A stretch of 64,000 bases of DNA from Apium graveolens (lineage: Eukaryota > Streptophyta > Magnoliopsida > Apiales > Apiaceae), in contig NC_133655.1 in NCBI RefSeq assembly GCF_009905375.1, positions 39,401,593 through 39,465,592 of the forward strand, written 5' to 3'. The translations under genes were made by a program, and so were the position numbers. The notes beneath the pieces were generated by a model. It was not told the DNA's origin. It saw nothing but the letters and a program-made list of their open reading frames with translations, and did not search any database. Below, piece after piece: positions 20,209 to 32,411 of this stretch (the stretch's first letter is position 1; each line of letters starts with the position of its first letter).

Positions 20209-23200
20209 TTGCAGGGCAACAGGAATAACATCCTAGTTCTGTACAGTGGATGTTCAAGATATATGACTGGAAATAAAGCCCTGCTATCAGACTTTGTCGA
20301 GAAAGATGGCCCAGGTGTTTCTTATGGAGATGGTACCATTGGAAAAACTCTGGGATATGGCAATATCAATCTTGAGAATGTCATCATTGAAAAAGTAGCT
20401 CTGGTCTCAGGACTTAAACATAATCTGCTAAGTGTGAGTCAAATCTGTGACAGAGGTTATCATGTGGATTTCTTTGAAGAACACTGTGAAGTTGTAAGCA
20501 AATCTACAGGCAAAGTTGTTTTGAAATGATACAGGCGTGGTAACATTTATGAAGCCAAGCTTTCAACAAGTACTGATGGTTCTGCAATTTTTCTGTTAAG
20601 TAGAGCATCAATTGAAGAAAGCTGGGATTGGCACAAGAAACTCTCTCATTTAAATTTTAACAATATAAATGAACTAGTCAAGAAAGATCTTGTGAGAGGA
20701 CTGCCAAAATCAGTATTTGCTCCTGATGGCCTTTGTGATTCATGTCAGAAGGAAAAACAAAGAAAATCTTCATTCAAGAGCAAGATTGAATCATCAATTC
20801 TTGATCCTTATCACCTACTACATGTTGATCTATTTGGTCCAGTTAATGTCATGTCTATTGCAAAGAAGAATTATGCTATGGTCATAGTGGATGAGTTAAC
20901 CAGATACACATGGGTGTATTTCTTGCACATAAAAAGTGAAACTGCATCTATCTTGATTGATCATGTCAAGCAACTGGAAAAATTTGTCAAAGATTCTGTG
21001 AAGATCATAAGAAGTGATAATGGCACTGAGTTCAAGAACTTGATCATGGAAGAGTTCTGCAAAAACCATGGAATAAAGCAGGAGTTTTATGCTCCTGGAA
21101 TTCCACAACAAAATGGAGTTGTTGAAAGAAAGAATAGAACTCTTATTGAAGCTGCACGAACTATGCTTGATGAAGCAAAGTTGCCAACCTACTTTTGGGC
21201 TGAAGCTGTGCAGACTGCTTATTTTACTCAGAATGCAACACTCATTAACAAGCATGGAAAAACACCATATGAGATAGTGAAGAAAAAGAAGCCAAATCTG
21301 AAGTATTTTTATGTATTTGGATGCAAGTGTTTTATTCTTAAGACTCATCCCGAACAGCTATCCAAATTTGATCTAAAGGCTGGTGAAGGAATTTTTGTTG
21401 GATATCCACTTTCTACAAAAGCCTTCAGAGCCTACAATTTAAGAACAAGGGTTGTCATGGAATCTATCAATATCTCTTTTGATGATAAGAAGATTACCGG
21501 ACTTGAAGATTTCAATGATCATGATCAGCTGAGATTCGAGAATGAAGTTTTAAATTCTGATTATGTAAATCTTGATACTGCAAACTCTGATGGATTAAAC
21601 TCTGATGTTATTGAAACTGTGGTGACTACACCTAAGGAAAATGCACCTGTGCTGAGGGAGCATACTGAAGATCCAACCACATCTCAAAAAGCATCAGAAC
21701 CTACAATAGGCTCTTCAAGTTCTGATGGGCCAAGTTCTGATAATTCTGGAAACTCATGTTCTGATATTTCTGGAGACTCAAATAATGAAGGATCCAACTC
21801 AGAGAGCATAATTTCAGGGGGAGCATCAGAAAATGTTGATGGAGATAGCATGGATCATGAGAGAGCATCCAGTTCTAGAGAAAACCTTCCATCTGCAAGA
21901 AAGTGGACTAAAGCACATACACCTGACTTAATTATTGGAAATCCTGATGCAGGTGTCAGAACTAGAACAGCTACATCAAATGAATGTCTCTATCATTCTT
22001 TTCTTTCTCAGACTGAACCAAAGAAAGTGGAAGAAGCTCTTCAAGATGCTGATTGGGTGCAAGCAATGCAAGAAGAGTTAAATGAATTTGAAAGAAATAA
22101 AGTCTGGACCCTAGTGCCAAGACCAAGGAACAGGTCAGTTGTTGGTACAAACTGGGTGTTCAGAAATAAAACTGACAGTGATGGCATAATTACAAGGAAC
22201 AAAGCAAGGCTGGTTGCAAAAGGATACTCTCAACAGGAGGGAATTGATTATGATGAAAGATTTGCACCAGTTGCTAGATTGGAAGCCATAAGAATATTTT
22301 TGGCTTTTGCTGCTCACAAGAAGTTTTAAGTCTTTCAAATGGATGTGAAAAGTGTTTTTCTTAATAGAGAATTGGGAGAGGAAGTATATGTTGAACAACC
22401 TCCAGGCTTTGTAGATCCCAAATTTTTCAATCATGTCTACAGGCTTGATAAAGCACTTTATGGCCTTAAACAAGCTCCAAGAGCATGGTATGAGACATTA
22501 GCTCAGTTTCTTCTGGAAAGTGGATTTAACAGAGGAACTATTGACAAAACACTGTTCTACCTCAACCATGGAAAAGACTTACTTTTGGTGCAAATATATG
22601 TTGATGATACCATTTTTGGTTCTATAAATGATAGACTTTGTAAGAAGTTTGCCAAACTGATGCAGTCAAGATATCAAATGAGTATGATGGGAGAACTTAA
22701 CTATTTTATGGGCCTTCAAGTCAAGCAGAATGAAGAAGGAACTTTTATTTGTCAATCTAAGTACACCAGAAATTTGTTGAAGAAATTTGGAATGCAGGAT
22801 TGTTCAAGTGCAACCACTCCTATGGCCACTGCAACTAAGTTGGATTAGGATACTGGTAAATTAGTAGATATTACTGATTACAGAGGTATGATTGGCTCTC
22901 CACTCTATCTAACTGCAAGTAGACATTATATCATGTATGCTACCTGTCTTTGTGCAAGTTTTCAAGCAGATCCAAGAGAACCTCACTTAATAGCTGTGAA
23001 AAGAATTTTCAAGTACCTTAAGGGTACAGCTGATCTGGGATTGTGGTATCCTAGAGAATCAGACTTTAAGCTAATAGGTTACTCAGATGCAGATTTTGCA
23101 GGATGCAAAATTGACAGGAAAAGCATAAGTGGAAGCTGCCAATTTCTTGGAGGCAGATTGGTTTCTTGGTTTAGCAAGAAACAGAAGTCAATTTCCACAT

Positions 23201-23553
23201 CAACTATAGAAGCGGAATACATTGCTGCAGGAAGCTGTTGTGCACAGATTCTTTGGATGAAGAATCAGTTACTGGATTATGGGTTAGAATTTTCTAAAAT
23301 CCCTATTTACTGTGATAATTAAAGTGCTATTGCTATGACAGGTAATCCAGTTCAACACTCAATGACAAAGCACATCAGCATTAGGTACCACTTCATAAGG
23401 GAACATGTAGATGAAGGTACAGTGGAATTGCATTTTATTCCCACAGATCAACAACTAGCAGATATCTTCACAAAACCACTTTGTGAAGCTACTTTTACAA
23501 GTTTGGTAAATGAACTTGGAATGATTTCAGGTTCTTTCTCTAAATCTGCTTAG
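20209..23553 (+). pseudogene. Element G pol: protease, integrase, reverse transcriptase, RNase H (broken)
   Basis: One frame of about 1,115 codons. The protease motif D-S-G is Y-S-G (residue 12). The integrase zinc finger follows, with WHKKLSH and later CDSCQ, then the catalytic core Asp 207 (20827), Asp 270 (21016) and Glu 306 (21124). After the integrase C-terminus comes a Ser-rich spacer (21700-21900), then reverse transcriptase with YVDD at 22597-22608, and RNase H (YSDADFAG near 23080, EAEYIAAG near 23212). Stops: TGA 20527-20529, TAA 22327-22329, TAG 22846-22848, TAA 23320-23322. It ends FSKSA-TAG (23551-23553). No frameshift is needed, only stops. Confidence 0.93.
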
Positions 23554-25996
23554 TTTATGTTCTAATACATCAAAATTTATGATCAGTATTTACAGATAAT
23601 ACTATTTTTGTGTATTATGTGCTTAAATTGAAAATTGCTTAAGTGCTGATTATTGTCTGATGTGAATTTCTAAACTCTGATAGTGATATGAATGTTTATG
23701 TGACTATTCAATCAAGTGAGGATAACTATGCTAGATGCTGACCTAGTAGTCTTTAATATACTAAAGATCCCATATTTGAAGTAATTGTTTATGTGGAAAT
23801 CTTTTAACACAAGCAAATTCTGATATTGAGCTTAGTTGAAGTTTACTTTGTGTATCTTATTACTATGTCCAATATCAGAACCTATTATTCTAGAAGCTGA
23901 GAAGGTTTCTTCTCAGAAAGATACTGTAACTGGGAGTTCTAGGCCCCTCAAAAGGCTTATAAAATTAAATTCTGATGATAAAGCTCCTACAGTGTCTCCA
24001 CCTTTGAGGAAATTAAAGAAACAGAGAGCTCATAGGGACATAGTTGAGTCGGATTCAGAAGATGTAGTGGAAGTAGCTTGGGAAGGGGATCAGGAATCTC
24101 TGATCTCAACAGAACGAGTTGTTATTGAATTACTTCCTTCTACACAAATAGAAACTGCACAACCAGAAACTGCTCAAGCTAAAATACCTACACTTTCTAT
24201 GTCACCTATAGTTGATCCAGTACATACTGAAGAACCAGGTACAAGTGCTGAAATTGATATTCATAACCTGATTGTGCCTAAGGTTTTGTACTTGGAAGCT
24301 CCACTAATTCAACTCACTCCACCAATAACATCAATGTTGAATGTTAATCAGAACCTAGCTGCAGATCAGAATTTAGAGTTCTATAGCCTCACATACTGTT
24401 ATTTTATCAGAGGATGCTGATACTGTAGGATCTACAAGTTCTGATGATGCTAATGAAGAAACTACTGTGAAGCTGCTGGTAATTTAGATGCTGATGCAGC
24501 TGGTCCATCAGGACGTGCACCTCAACAAACTGTTCATAAAGCTGATTTAGTCAAGAAGTTTTTTACAAGGGAAACACCAGTACCTTGGAGTGAAACTCCT
24601 AGAGGAAAGGAGTGGACTAAAGAATGGAACTCAGTTAATTTTGTTCCTTCTGAAAAGATTCTTGTTGAGCATCTTGCAAAAGCTGATGAAATGCTGATAA
24701 ATGATGATTTCAAGGCACAGCGGAGAGTTACTGCATTGAGTACAAGGCACCTTCAAGGTCAACACTCAATCACTCATGACAAGGTGAATAAAATTCAAGA
24801 AAACTTGATCCAGCAAGATATGAATGTGAAACTTGAAAAGAACATATTTTTCAAGCCAGCCTTTGACAGAATTGCCTACATTGAGAAAACTCAGGAGAAG
24901 CAACAAGCTTAAATTGAAGAAATTTCGGAGAATCAGGCTTCTCACCAAAGTCAGCTCGATGAGATCCAATCCTCAGTGGAATTGCTTGTCTCTCTTCTAT
25001 TACATGCTGATGCCAAAAAGGGGGAGAAAGTGACTAAGTCCAAATGCAAATCTATTCAGACACTGAAAGGAAAGGATGATGGAAATGATGACCAGGGAAA
25101 CTCTGATAAGGGTAGAGGTCAAGGTCAAGGCAAAGGACTTTCGTCAAGTAAAGCTAGAATTACAAGTCAAGGAACAAGTTCTGATACTGGAAGAAGAATA
25201 AGTTCTTATACTGGTAAAAGGATAAGTTCTGGTGGATATCTAGAACTTGATAAAGAAATTTCAAAGCAGTTATTTCTTAAAGAAAATCCAGGAATGGACT
25301 TTGAGAGTCTAAAGCAAGAAGAAGCTAGACTCAAAGCAGAAGGTGTCAAGATAAAATCTGAAGCTTCTGTTGTTGAAAAGAAATTTCCAAAGCCTAAGGG
25401 TATTGTGATAAAGGAAAGAACAAGTTATGAGGCAACCGAGGCCAAATCATAAATGGAAATTGATCCAATGTCCAAGGGCAAAGAAAAAGTTGATGAACCT
25501 GTAAAGGTTTATATGCAAGTTATGGATGAAGAAATAATTAATGATGAAACAGATGCTAATCCTACTCTGATGCATAAGAAGATTTTTCAAACAACCTCTG
25601 ACATGGCTCATGTTGTTCAAAGTCAAGATTTAGTAAATTCTAATATGACAGTGAAGCAAGCAACCTCTGACATAGTTCAAGTTGGCTTTATATCAGAAGA
25701 TAAGGAAAAGCAAACCTCTGACATTGCTCATGTTAAACTTTCAAAGATACTCCTACCAGGATTCACCAAAGCTAAACAGACTCAGTCTTTGAAGACTGCA
25801 ACAGGTGGTTTTGAAGTAAGAGTTGTTACAGGAAAGGAAGCAAGAGATAAATCTGGGTTGGGTAGTTTTGATAAAAGAATAGTACATAACACTACCAATG
25901 ATCCAACTTCCTTAAGTGAACCAGGTGTTGGAGCAACTCCTGAAAGATTGAATCGACTTGAATCTGTATAAATGGTTTACCATACCTTCTTGAAAG
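23554..25996 (+). pseudogene. Element G 3' (envelope-position) ORF, N-terminally deleted, first part
   Basis: After a spacer (23554-23860) the sequence jumps at about 23862 into the middle of the ORF as compared with K: roughly 2.2 kb, including the spacer end and the first 350 or so codons, is missing. What remains is a Ser/Thr/Pro- and acid-rich region, a coiled-coil segment (24720-24990) and a Gly/Arg-rich stretch (25080-25240). Stops at 24418-24420, 24910-24912, 25450-25452 and 25969-25971 interrupt it. Element H splits the C-terminal domain at 25996; it continues at 36754. No signal peptide or membrane segment is evident. Confidence 0.82.
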
Positions 25997-26595
25997 TGAA
26001 AGGAATATGTCCTAAGTCCAATCATGTATTAGGATTTAGGAATAACTTTTATCTGTTTTGATTTCATTGATATTAATAAAAGACTTATTTTGTTTTTATT
26101 ATGGGCTCTATCTATTTAAGTGTTTAAATAAGATATACCATAGTTTAGAGTAAAGCCTTTTATGGATTATGATGAGATCATAATAGTGAGACCTAAAAGA
26201 TGATAACTCTAAACTTAAATAGTTCCTGGTCGTAGGATTACTAACTGGTAATTAATAATCCGCAGAGATCGGTACATACTATGTTTGCTTCATTATGAAG
26301 GATGTATGTTCTCATAGACATTTGTGTGGTGACACTATAGCTAGTATGTAGGTGCTTATTATAGAATAAGTTCACTGAACATAACTCGCCCAGCTGAACA
26401 ACTGATGGAGTTCACTCACGTGTCAGCAGTTGTTCACATAGTGATAGTTGTACAAGTATCCTTAGACTTGAGGTCATCATAGTCATCTTGTGTACACTGA
26501 ACTATGCTTTGGTTTAGTTCTTAGTCTCCAGGGACAATTATTAGGGCTCTACTGGGTATAGGAATTTGTAAACGAAGATAGTGTATGATCAATAA
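25997..26595 (+). repeat. 5' LTR of element H, 3'-truncated
   Basis: Matches the first 600 bp of the 3' LTR (35098-35697) and then diverges at 26596. The remaining ~1,050 bp, including the TATA box seen at 36460-36468, is absent, so this copy has no promoter of its own. Confidence 0.88.
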
Positions 26596-26719
26596 ATTAG
26601 GTAAACTAGTGGGAGCCACTTATGAATAAAGACCCGATTCATATAGTATTTTAAAATGAAATCGAATATTTGCTAAGTGTTGTTATGTGTTTATCATTTA
26701 CAGATTTACTATATACATT
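26596..26719 (+). other. Leader remnant of H without a recognisable primer site
   Basis: 124 bases that match nothing in the 3' LTR. No TGGTATCAGAGC-like site is present, so the deletion probably removed the end of the LTR and the primer site together. Confidence 0.6.
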
Positions 26720-27938
26720 ATGTCTTCTGCACTATCACTCAGGAGCATACTAGATGCTCACAAGTTGACTGGTCCTAATTATGCTGATTGGCTTCGAAAC
26801 TTGATAATTGTTCTCAGGATTGAGAAGCTGGAATACGTGATTGACTCACCTAAGCCTACTGAACCTGCTAGTGATGCGCATAATGATGAACATGTTGTGT
26901 ATCGTAAGTGGATAGATGATGCAAATGTTGTTCAATGCATCATGCTAGCTTCCATGAACATTGAGCTACAGAAGCAACATGAGCATATGGATGCTCACAC
27001 TATCCTCATGCATCTACAGGAGTTGTATGATGTGGCGGGGAGGACAGCTCGATATGAGATATCGAAGGAGTTGTTCGGTTGTAGGATGTCTGAGGGATCA
27101 TCTGTGAATGACCATGTACTTAAGATGATCAATTTGATTGAACGTCTTGGACAACTTGGTTTTGCCATGGATGGGGAGCTGAGCCAAGACCTGGTCTTGC
27201 AATCGCTTCCGAGTTCGTTCTCGTAGTTTGTTGTGAACTTTCACATGAATAAGTTGGATGTCAGCCTGCCTGAACTCCACAACATGTTGAAGACTGCGGA
27301 ATCGAATTTTCCCCCTAAGAAGAGTTCTGTTCTTCTAATTGGCGAAGGTTCCAATCCTAAGAAAAGGAAGAGGAACCCTTCCAAGAAGAAGAAACTAGGT
27401 GAGAAAACGCCGGTTCCACCAAAAGCTGAAGACCCCAAGAGCAAAGTTGTTTGCTTTCACTATACCAAGGTGGGGCACTGGAAGAGGAACTGCAAGGTTT
27501 ACCTTACAGAATTGAAGAAGAAGAAGGGTAGTGAGACTGCCGCTTCTGATTCAGGTATGTTCATGATAGAAGTGAATATGTCATTAAGCCAAATTTCTAC
27601 TTGGGTATTAGATACCGCCTATGGTTCTGACATCTGCAACTCGTTACAGGGACTAAGGAGAAGTAGGACTCTTAAAGAAGAGGAGGTGATTCAACTGATG
27701 GGAAATGGAGCAAGAGTTGCTGCTGAAGATGTAGGATTATTTCATTTTCATATGCCTACGGGCAAGACTATTATTTTAAATAATTGTTACTTTGTTCCCT
27801 CGATTGTGAGGAATATTATTCCCATGTTAGACTTGGCTGGATTTGCATTTATTATTGAGAATAATGAATGTTCTATTCTTAGAGATAATATTCTTTATGG
27901 ACGTGGTGATTTAAATAATGGTCTGTATATATGTGACA
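26720..27938 (+). pseudogene. Element H gag and protease, broken
   Basis: Copia gag from ATG 26720 (preferred to an upstream in-frame ATG at 26687 because its start matches the family pattern MSS...LDAHKLTGPNY). TAG at 27224-27226 falls where a Gln codon is likely. The frame continues through a Lys-rich region to a CCHC knuckle (about 27452-27493) with Tyr for the second Cys. The protease segment reads W-V-L-D-T-A-Y-G-S, so the usual Gly after D-T is Ala. The gag-pre-integrase part then ends at 27938, where I inserted; pol resumes at 33505. Confidence 0.88.
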
Positions 27939-29034
27939 TGTTGGGAACCACGGACTTAGGGTGTTACTACGTTTTACGATAAAGATTACGAAAAGAGGAT
28001 TACCTTGTTAATGGTTGATTCCACGCTCTTCTATTGTATTCCCAAATTCCCTTGAGCGAAGTGTGGCCTCCGTCTTCTCAAGTTATCTTCTCTTCTTGCT
28101 CCTTGGTGGCTACAATATGTTTTCACACAATTGCCAAGCAAGAAGAGAATAAGAATATATATAGGCTACAATAGGGACCATGGATAATTAGGTTGGGCCT
28201 TCTAATTACATCTTGAGCTTAGCCCAATTTAATTAAATATTAATTCAATCCACTAAAGAATTAATATTTGCACTACCTTTCCTAATACCGTAATTTAATT
28301 AATTCGGTTCCAATATTATTTGCTTATTAAATTCCCCATGTTTAAAATATCATATGTCCATTAATTAAATAAATTACTGATAATTTATTTAATTAATATC
28401 TTTTATCCTTGATCATCCACTCAACCTTTATTTAATTATGCCAGAATAAATTCCACCTGCAGGGTTTCACATAATTAAATCTTTTTGAGCTTTCAAGGGG
28501 ACATCATTACCCCGAATATTATCAGGACATGGATTCCTTCAATAAATAATATCCACCATGTATATAATTCCATCACCCAAAATATAATGATATAATTCAA
28601 AAGAATTATTTCATATATAAATCAAAGCATGTAAATAATATACACGTGTCAATTACTATTTCCGGATTAAGAACCTAAGCATTAATAATAACATAGAATC
28701 TTAGTTCTCCTTCTTAATCAGTATTAAGGGAACAATTCTAAATTTGATCCTGTTCAATATACACAAAGTATACTAGCATTATTTATTAGTCAATATAAAC
28801 TAATCTAAATAATACTACAGCCATACCAGTGGATTGTCCAACACCACCTGTGTTGTGAACCTTATTATATTATATAACTGTATTTAACAATCTAATATTC
28901 TGTATCCCATTTGATACTAGATTGTTCACAATATATAATATTAGACAACATGTAAACATTCAAATGATTCTCAATTAAACTGGCCAGAAATAAATGTATA
29001 TACTTCAAATAAATATTTTCAGTATACACTAACA
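27939..29034 (-). repeat. 3' LTR of element I
   Basis: 1,096 bp, preceded on the minus strand by the polypurine tract AAGTGGGAGAT (29035-29045). Plus-strand ends are TGTTGGGAACC and ATACACTAACA. Confidence 0.94.
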
Positions 29035-29045
29035 ATCTCCCACTT
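29035..29045 (-). promoter_or_regulatory. Polypurine tract of element I
   Basis: Minus strand AAGTGGGAGAT directly before the LTR; primer for plus-strand DNA synthesis. The same tract occurs in H (35086-35096). Confidence 0.88.
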
Positions 29046-30624
29046 ATACTCAAAATATTCTATATGTATATCAGTGTTTATTTAATCCACTATTACATAA
29101 AAATCTATGTGTCCAACCATACAACCTCCTTGGCAGCCTAAGAGGCCGCCACGTACTCGGCCTCCATGGTGGAGTCTGCAATGCATTTCTGCTTTACACT
29201 CCTCCATATAACGGCTCCACCTCCCAAAGTAAAAACATATCCCGAGGTTGATTTCCTCTTATCCCTATCTGATTGGAAATCTGAATCAGTATATCCCAAA
29301 GGAAATAGATCTGAGGCCTTGTAAATTAACATATACTCCTTAGTCCTTCTCAGGTACTTGAGTATAGTTTTTACTGCACTCTAATATTCCTGACCTGGGT
29401 TCGACTGATATCTACTAACCATGCCTACAGCAAAGCAGATGTCAGGCCTCGTACATAACATAGCATACATTAAACTTCCACATGCTGAAGCATAAGGAAC
29501 TGCTTTCATGCTCTCTATATCCTTAGGTGTCGAAGGACACTGCTTCTTAGATAGAGCAACTACATGCTTAAAAGGTAGAAAACCTTTCTGGGAGTTCTGC
29601 ATGTTAAAACGAGCTAATACTTCATCAATGTAGGGCTCTTGAGATAAAGCCAACATCCTTTTCTTGCGATCCCTTATAACTTTGATCCCAAGGATGTATG
29701 CCGCTTCACCTAAGTCCTTCATGTCAAATTGTTTGAACAACCATGCCTTTACTGATGACAACATCTCAGCATTGTTTCCAATGAGTAAAATGTCATCTAC
29801 ATATAGTACTAGAAAAACCACTGCATTACCTTCACTTCTCTTATACACGCACGATTCGCTTGGACTTTGATCAAATCCATATGACTGGACTGCCTGATCA
29901 AAATGAATATTCCAGTCTCTAGAAGCTTGTTTAAGTCCATAAATAGACCTCTTAAGCTTACATACCAGATGCTCTTGGCCTTCCTTAATGAATCCTTTTG
30001 GTTGCTGCATATAGATGGTTTCTTCAAGACTTCCATTAAGAAAAGCTGTCTTGACATCCATTTGCCAAATCTCATAATCGAGATGAGCTGCTATAGATAA
30101 AAGAATACGGATTGACTTAAGCATGACTACCGGTGAAAAGGTTTCCTCATAATCGATACCTTCTTTCTGAGTATACCCTTTCGCAACAAGTCTTGCTTTC
30201 CAGGCTTTCACCTTTTTATCTAATCCCCTCTTTTTCTTGTAGACCCACTTACATCCAATAGGTTTTATACCTTTGGGTGGTTCCATGAGCTCCCAGACCT
30301 GATTAGAATACATTGATTCTATCTCAGATTCCATCGCCTTTTGCCAAAGATCTGCATCATTGTCTTGTACTGCCTTTTCGTATGTACGGGGATCATCATC
30401 ATGTTCACCAGAGACCAAGTCTGAAGACTCTCCCAAAAACATGAATCTATCAGGCTGTTGAACAACCCTCCCACTACGATGAGGCACTGGTGCGGTATTA
30501 GTGACAGGTTGTACATTTTGTTGTGGTTGTTCTACTTGTACTATAGCTTCATGGGTATTATCTGTCCCTCCCACTAGTTCCTCTAAAACGACACTACTCA
30601 TGGGTTTGTGATTCATTATATAGT
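29046..30624 (-). pseudogene. Element I pol: integrase end, reverse transcriptase, partial RNase H
   Basis: Read right to left from the deletion junction near 30624: integrase C-terminus ([10 protein letters not shown] region), reverse transcriptase (W-K-A-R-L-V-A-K-G near 30190, YVDD at 29792-29803, intact), then RNase H. TAG near 29381 stands where Trp is expected, and another TAG near 29136 ends RNase H after its first half (YTDSDFQSD, EAEYVAA); the usual C-terminal part with the last catalytic Asp is missing. The long open frame 29381-30835 starts with about 70 codons of gag read in the wrong frame, so its N-terminus is not real. Confidence 0.92.
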
Positions 30625-30977
30625 CTAGCAGCCCTATTCTGATCTCCAAAAAGTTCCTTGAGATTGAAGAGCATATCCGAAGCAGTGGCCATAAACGGAT
30701 GCTGATGCTGCAAAACACCCGACATTGCTGCCAGAATGTAATATCGCGACATCTCATCAGCCTTAATCCACCGTTTATAATACTCTTTCTCATCTTCAGG
30801 AGCATCAGCAGCAGGCTGTTCAGGCTTGGGTTCATAAGTGCAAAACTTGTACTCCTCAGCAGTCAATACAATGTCCAAATTTTGTTTACATTCAATATAG
30901 TTAGGTCCGGTAAGTTTGTTATCCTTAAGTATGGTGAATAGTGGATTAAAACCCATTTTATCCTGAGAATCATGCAT
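30625..30977 (-). pseudogene. Element I gag N-terminal fragment
   Basis: Minus-strand gag from the ATG ending at 30977, homologous to A's gag (start ending at 7421). It is cut after the Arg-Ala-Ala-Arg segment by the deletion that joins gag to the end of integrase, out of frame. It lacks the knuckle. Confidence 0.88.
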
Positions 30978-32395
30978 AAAAACATCACATAAATAAGGGT
31001 GCATTAATTATTAAGATCTATTGATTCCTCTAACAATTATTAAAATTTAATGCACTAACATCTAAACACCATAAGCTTCTGGTACGCCACGATGTGTGAC
31101 ATGTATACCACCTAATTTTTTTTAAATGTTACTTCGGTCCTATTACTAAACAATATGCCACGTTGGGGTGGACTATATTATTTTTCATAGCTAAGTGTAT
31201 ACCATCATCAAATCTTAAATTATTCGAAATCTATGGAACTTGGTATGGCACGATGGGTGGCGTGTATACCTTCCAATATTCGTAATTTTGTCTTGAATAG
31301 AATACTTTAATTCAATATTCATCAATGGTTTGATTTCCATGTAGTGGAGGAGTCACATCGGTCTCGTTTAAAACCCACAGCCTTACAAGTTCGATGAACC
31401 CGTTTTTGACATAATCGCCCCAAATCAGAAATAAAGAAAATCGGTATTTATTCCTTTTAAAATTTATTAATTTAAGAAGTTTGTTCTAATAATTTCTATA
31501 ACATTCTAGACACCATAAATTACATGCCACGATGGGTGACGTATATATAATTTATATTCGTCTTTATGTTAAATTACCGACAACCAATAATGGAGACCAT
31601 GGGATTTAATTTCATATTAATTCCCTCTCCCACTTAAATTTTTTTTATTAAAATTGAGGAATTTTAAAATTAAATGGGGCCCTATGTTGTTATAATTATG
31701 TCTAAAGATGCATTCAAAATACACACATAATTTTAGCAACATATAACATTTAATTAAAGCAATAAATAAAATTTATGTCCATGTCGTCCTAATTAAGTTA
31801 AACATACAATTTTAAAAGAATTACACACATAATTAACGACACACATAATCAATAAATTAAAGCAATAATTAAAATTTAAAGGAAAAAATTAAAATAAATT
31901 TTCCACTATTATGGCCCTTGAAAAAAAATCCAGCTCTCAAAAAAAAACTGCCACAAGTGCGCCCCGACGCCCCCAGCAGCCCCAGCAGCCCCAGCAGCCC
32001 CAGCAAGCCCAGCAGCACCAGCAGCCCCAGCAGCCCCATGTAATCGCACAGCGGAACAAAAAAACTACCGGAATTGATTTCCGATCGCACATAACTATTA
32101 CGAAATACCCGGAACAATTACAAAAAAATAGATCTAATACAAAACTAATTTTGTAAAATCTATTCTAACACGATCAACCCTTGTGTAAATTACAACCACG
32201 ATTAAACCACGTGGAAACCAAAACAAAAATTAACCACGATTAAACCACGTGGGATCCAAACACATAATTAAAATATATATGGCCATAATAGTGGATTAAC
32301 AACCTGCATCAAAACCAATACAAGCAAAACACTATATACACGCATATATAATTACGACATGGACATTATATCATAAAACATAGAACCCATTACTA
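30978..32395 (-). other. Leader of element I with hairpins and microsatellite
   Basis: Homologous to the leader of A. It holds four hairpin repeats (about 31080-31110, 31154-31176, 31242-31271, 31523-31552) and a CAG/CCC microsatellite at about 31965-32038, shorter than in A. No coding frame is credible. Confidence 0.75.
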
Positions 32396-32409
32396 GGCTC
32401 TTGATACCA
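32396..32409 (-). promoter_or_regulatory. Primer binding site of element I, with one inserted base
   Basis: The plus strand reads GGCTCTTGATACCA; A has GGCTCTGATACCA. The extra T breaks pairing with tRNA-Met in the middle of the site. Confidence 0.85.
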
Positions 32410-32411
32410 AT

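Noticed and set aside
29381..30835. A single 484-residue protein in element I
   Set aside because: The first 70 codons are gag in the wrong frame joined to pol by a deletion; only the part from about 30624 leftward is genuine pol.
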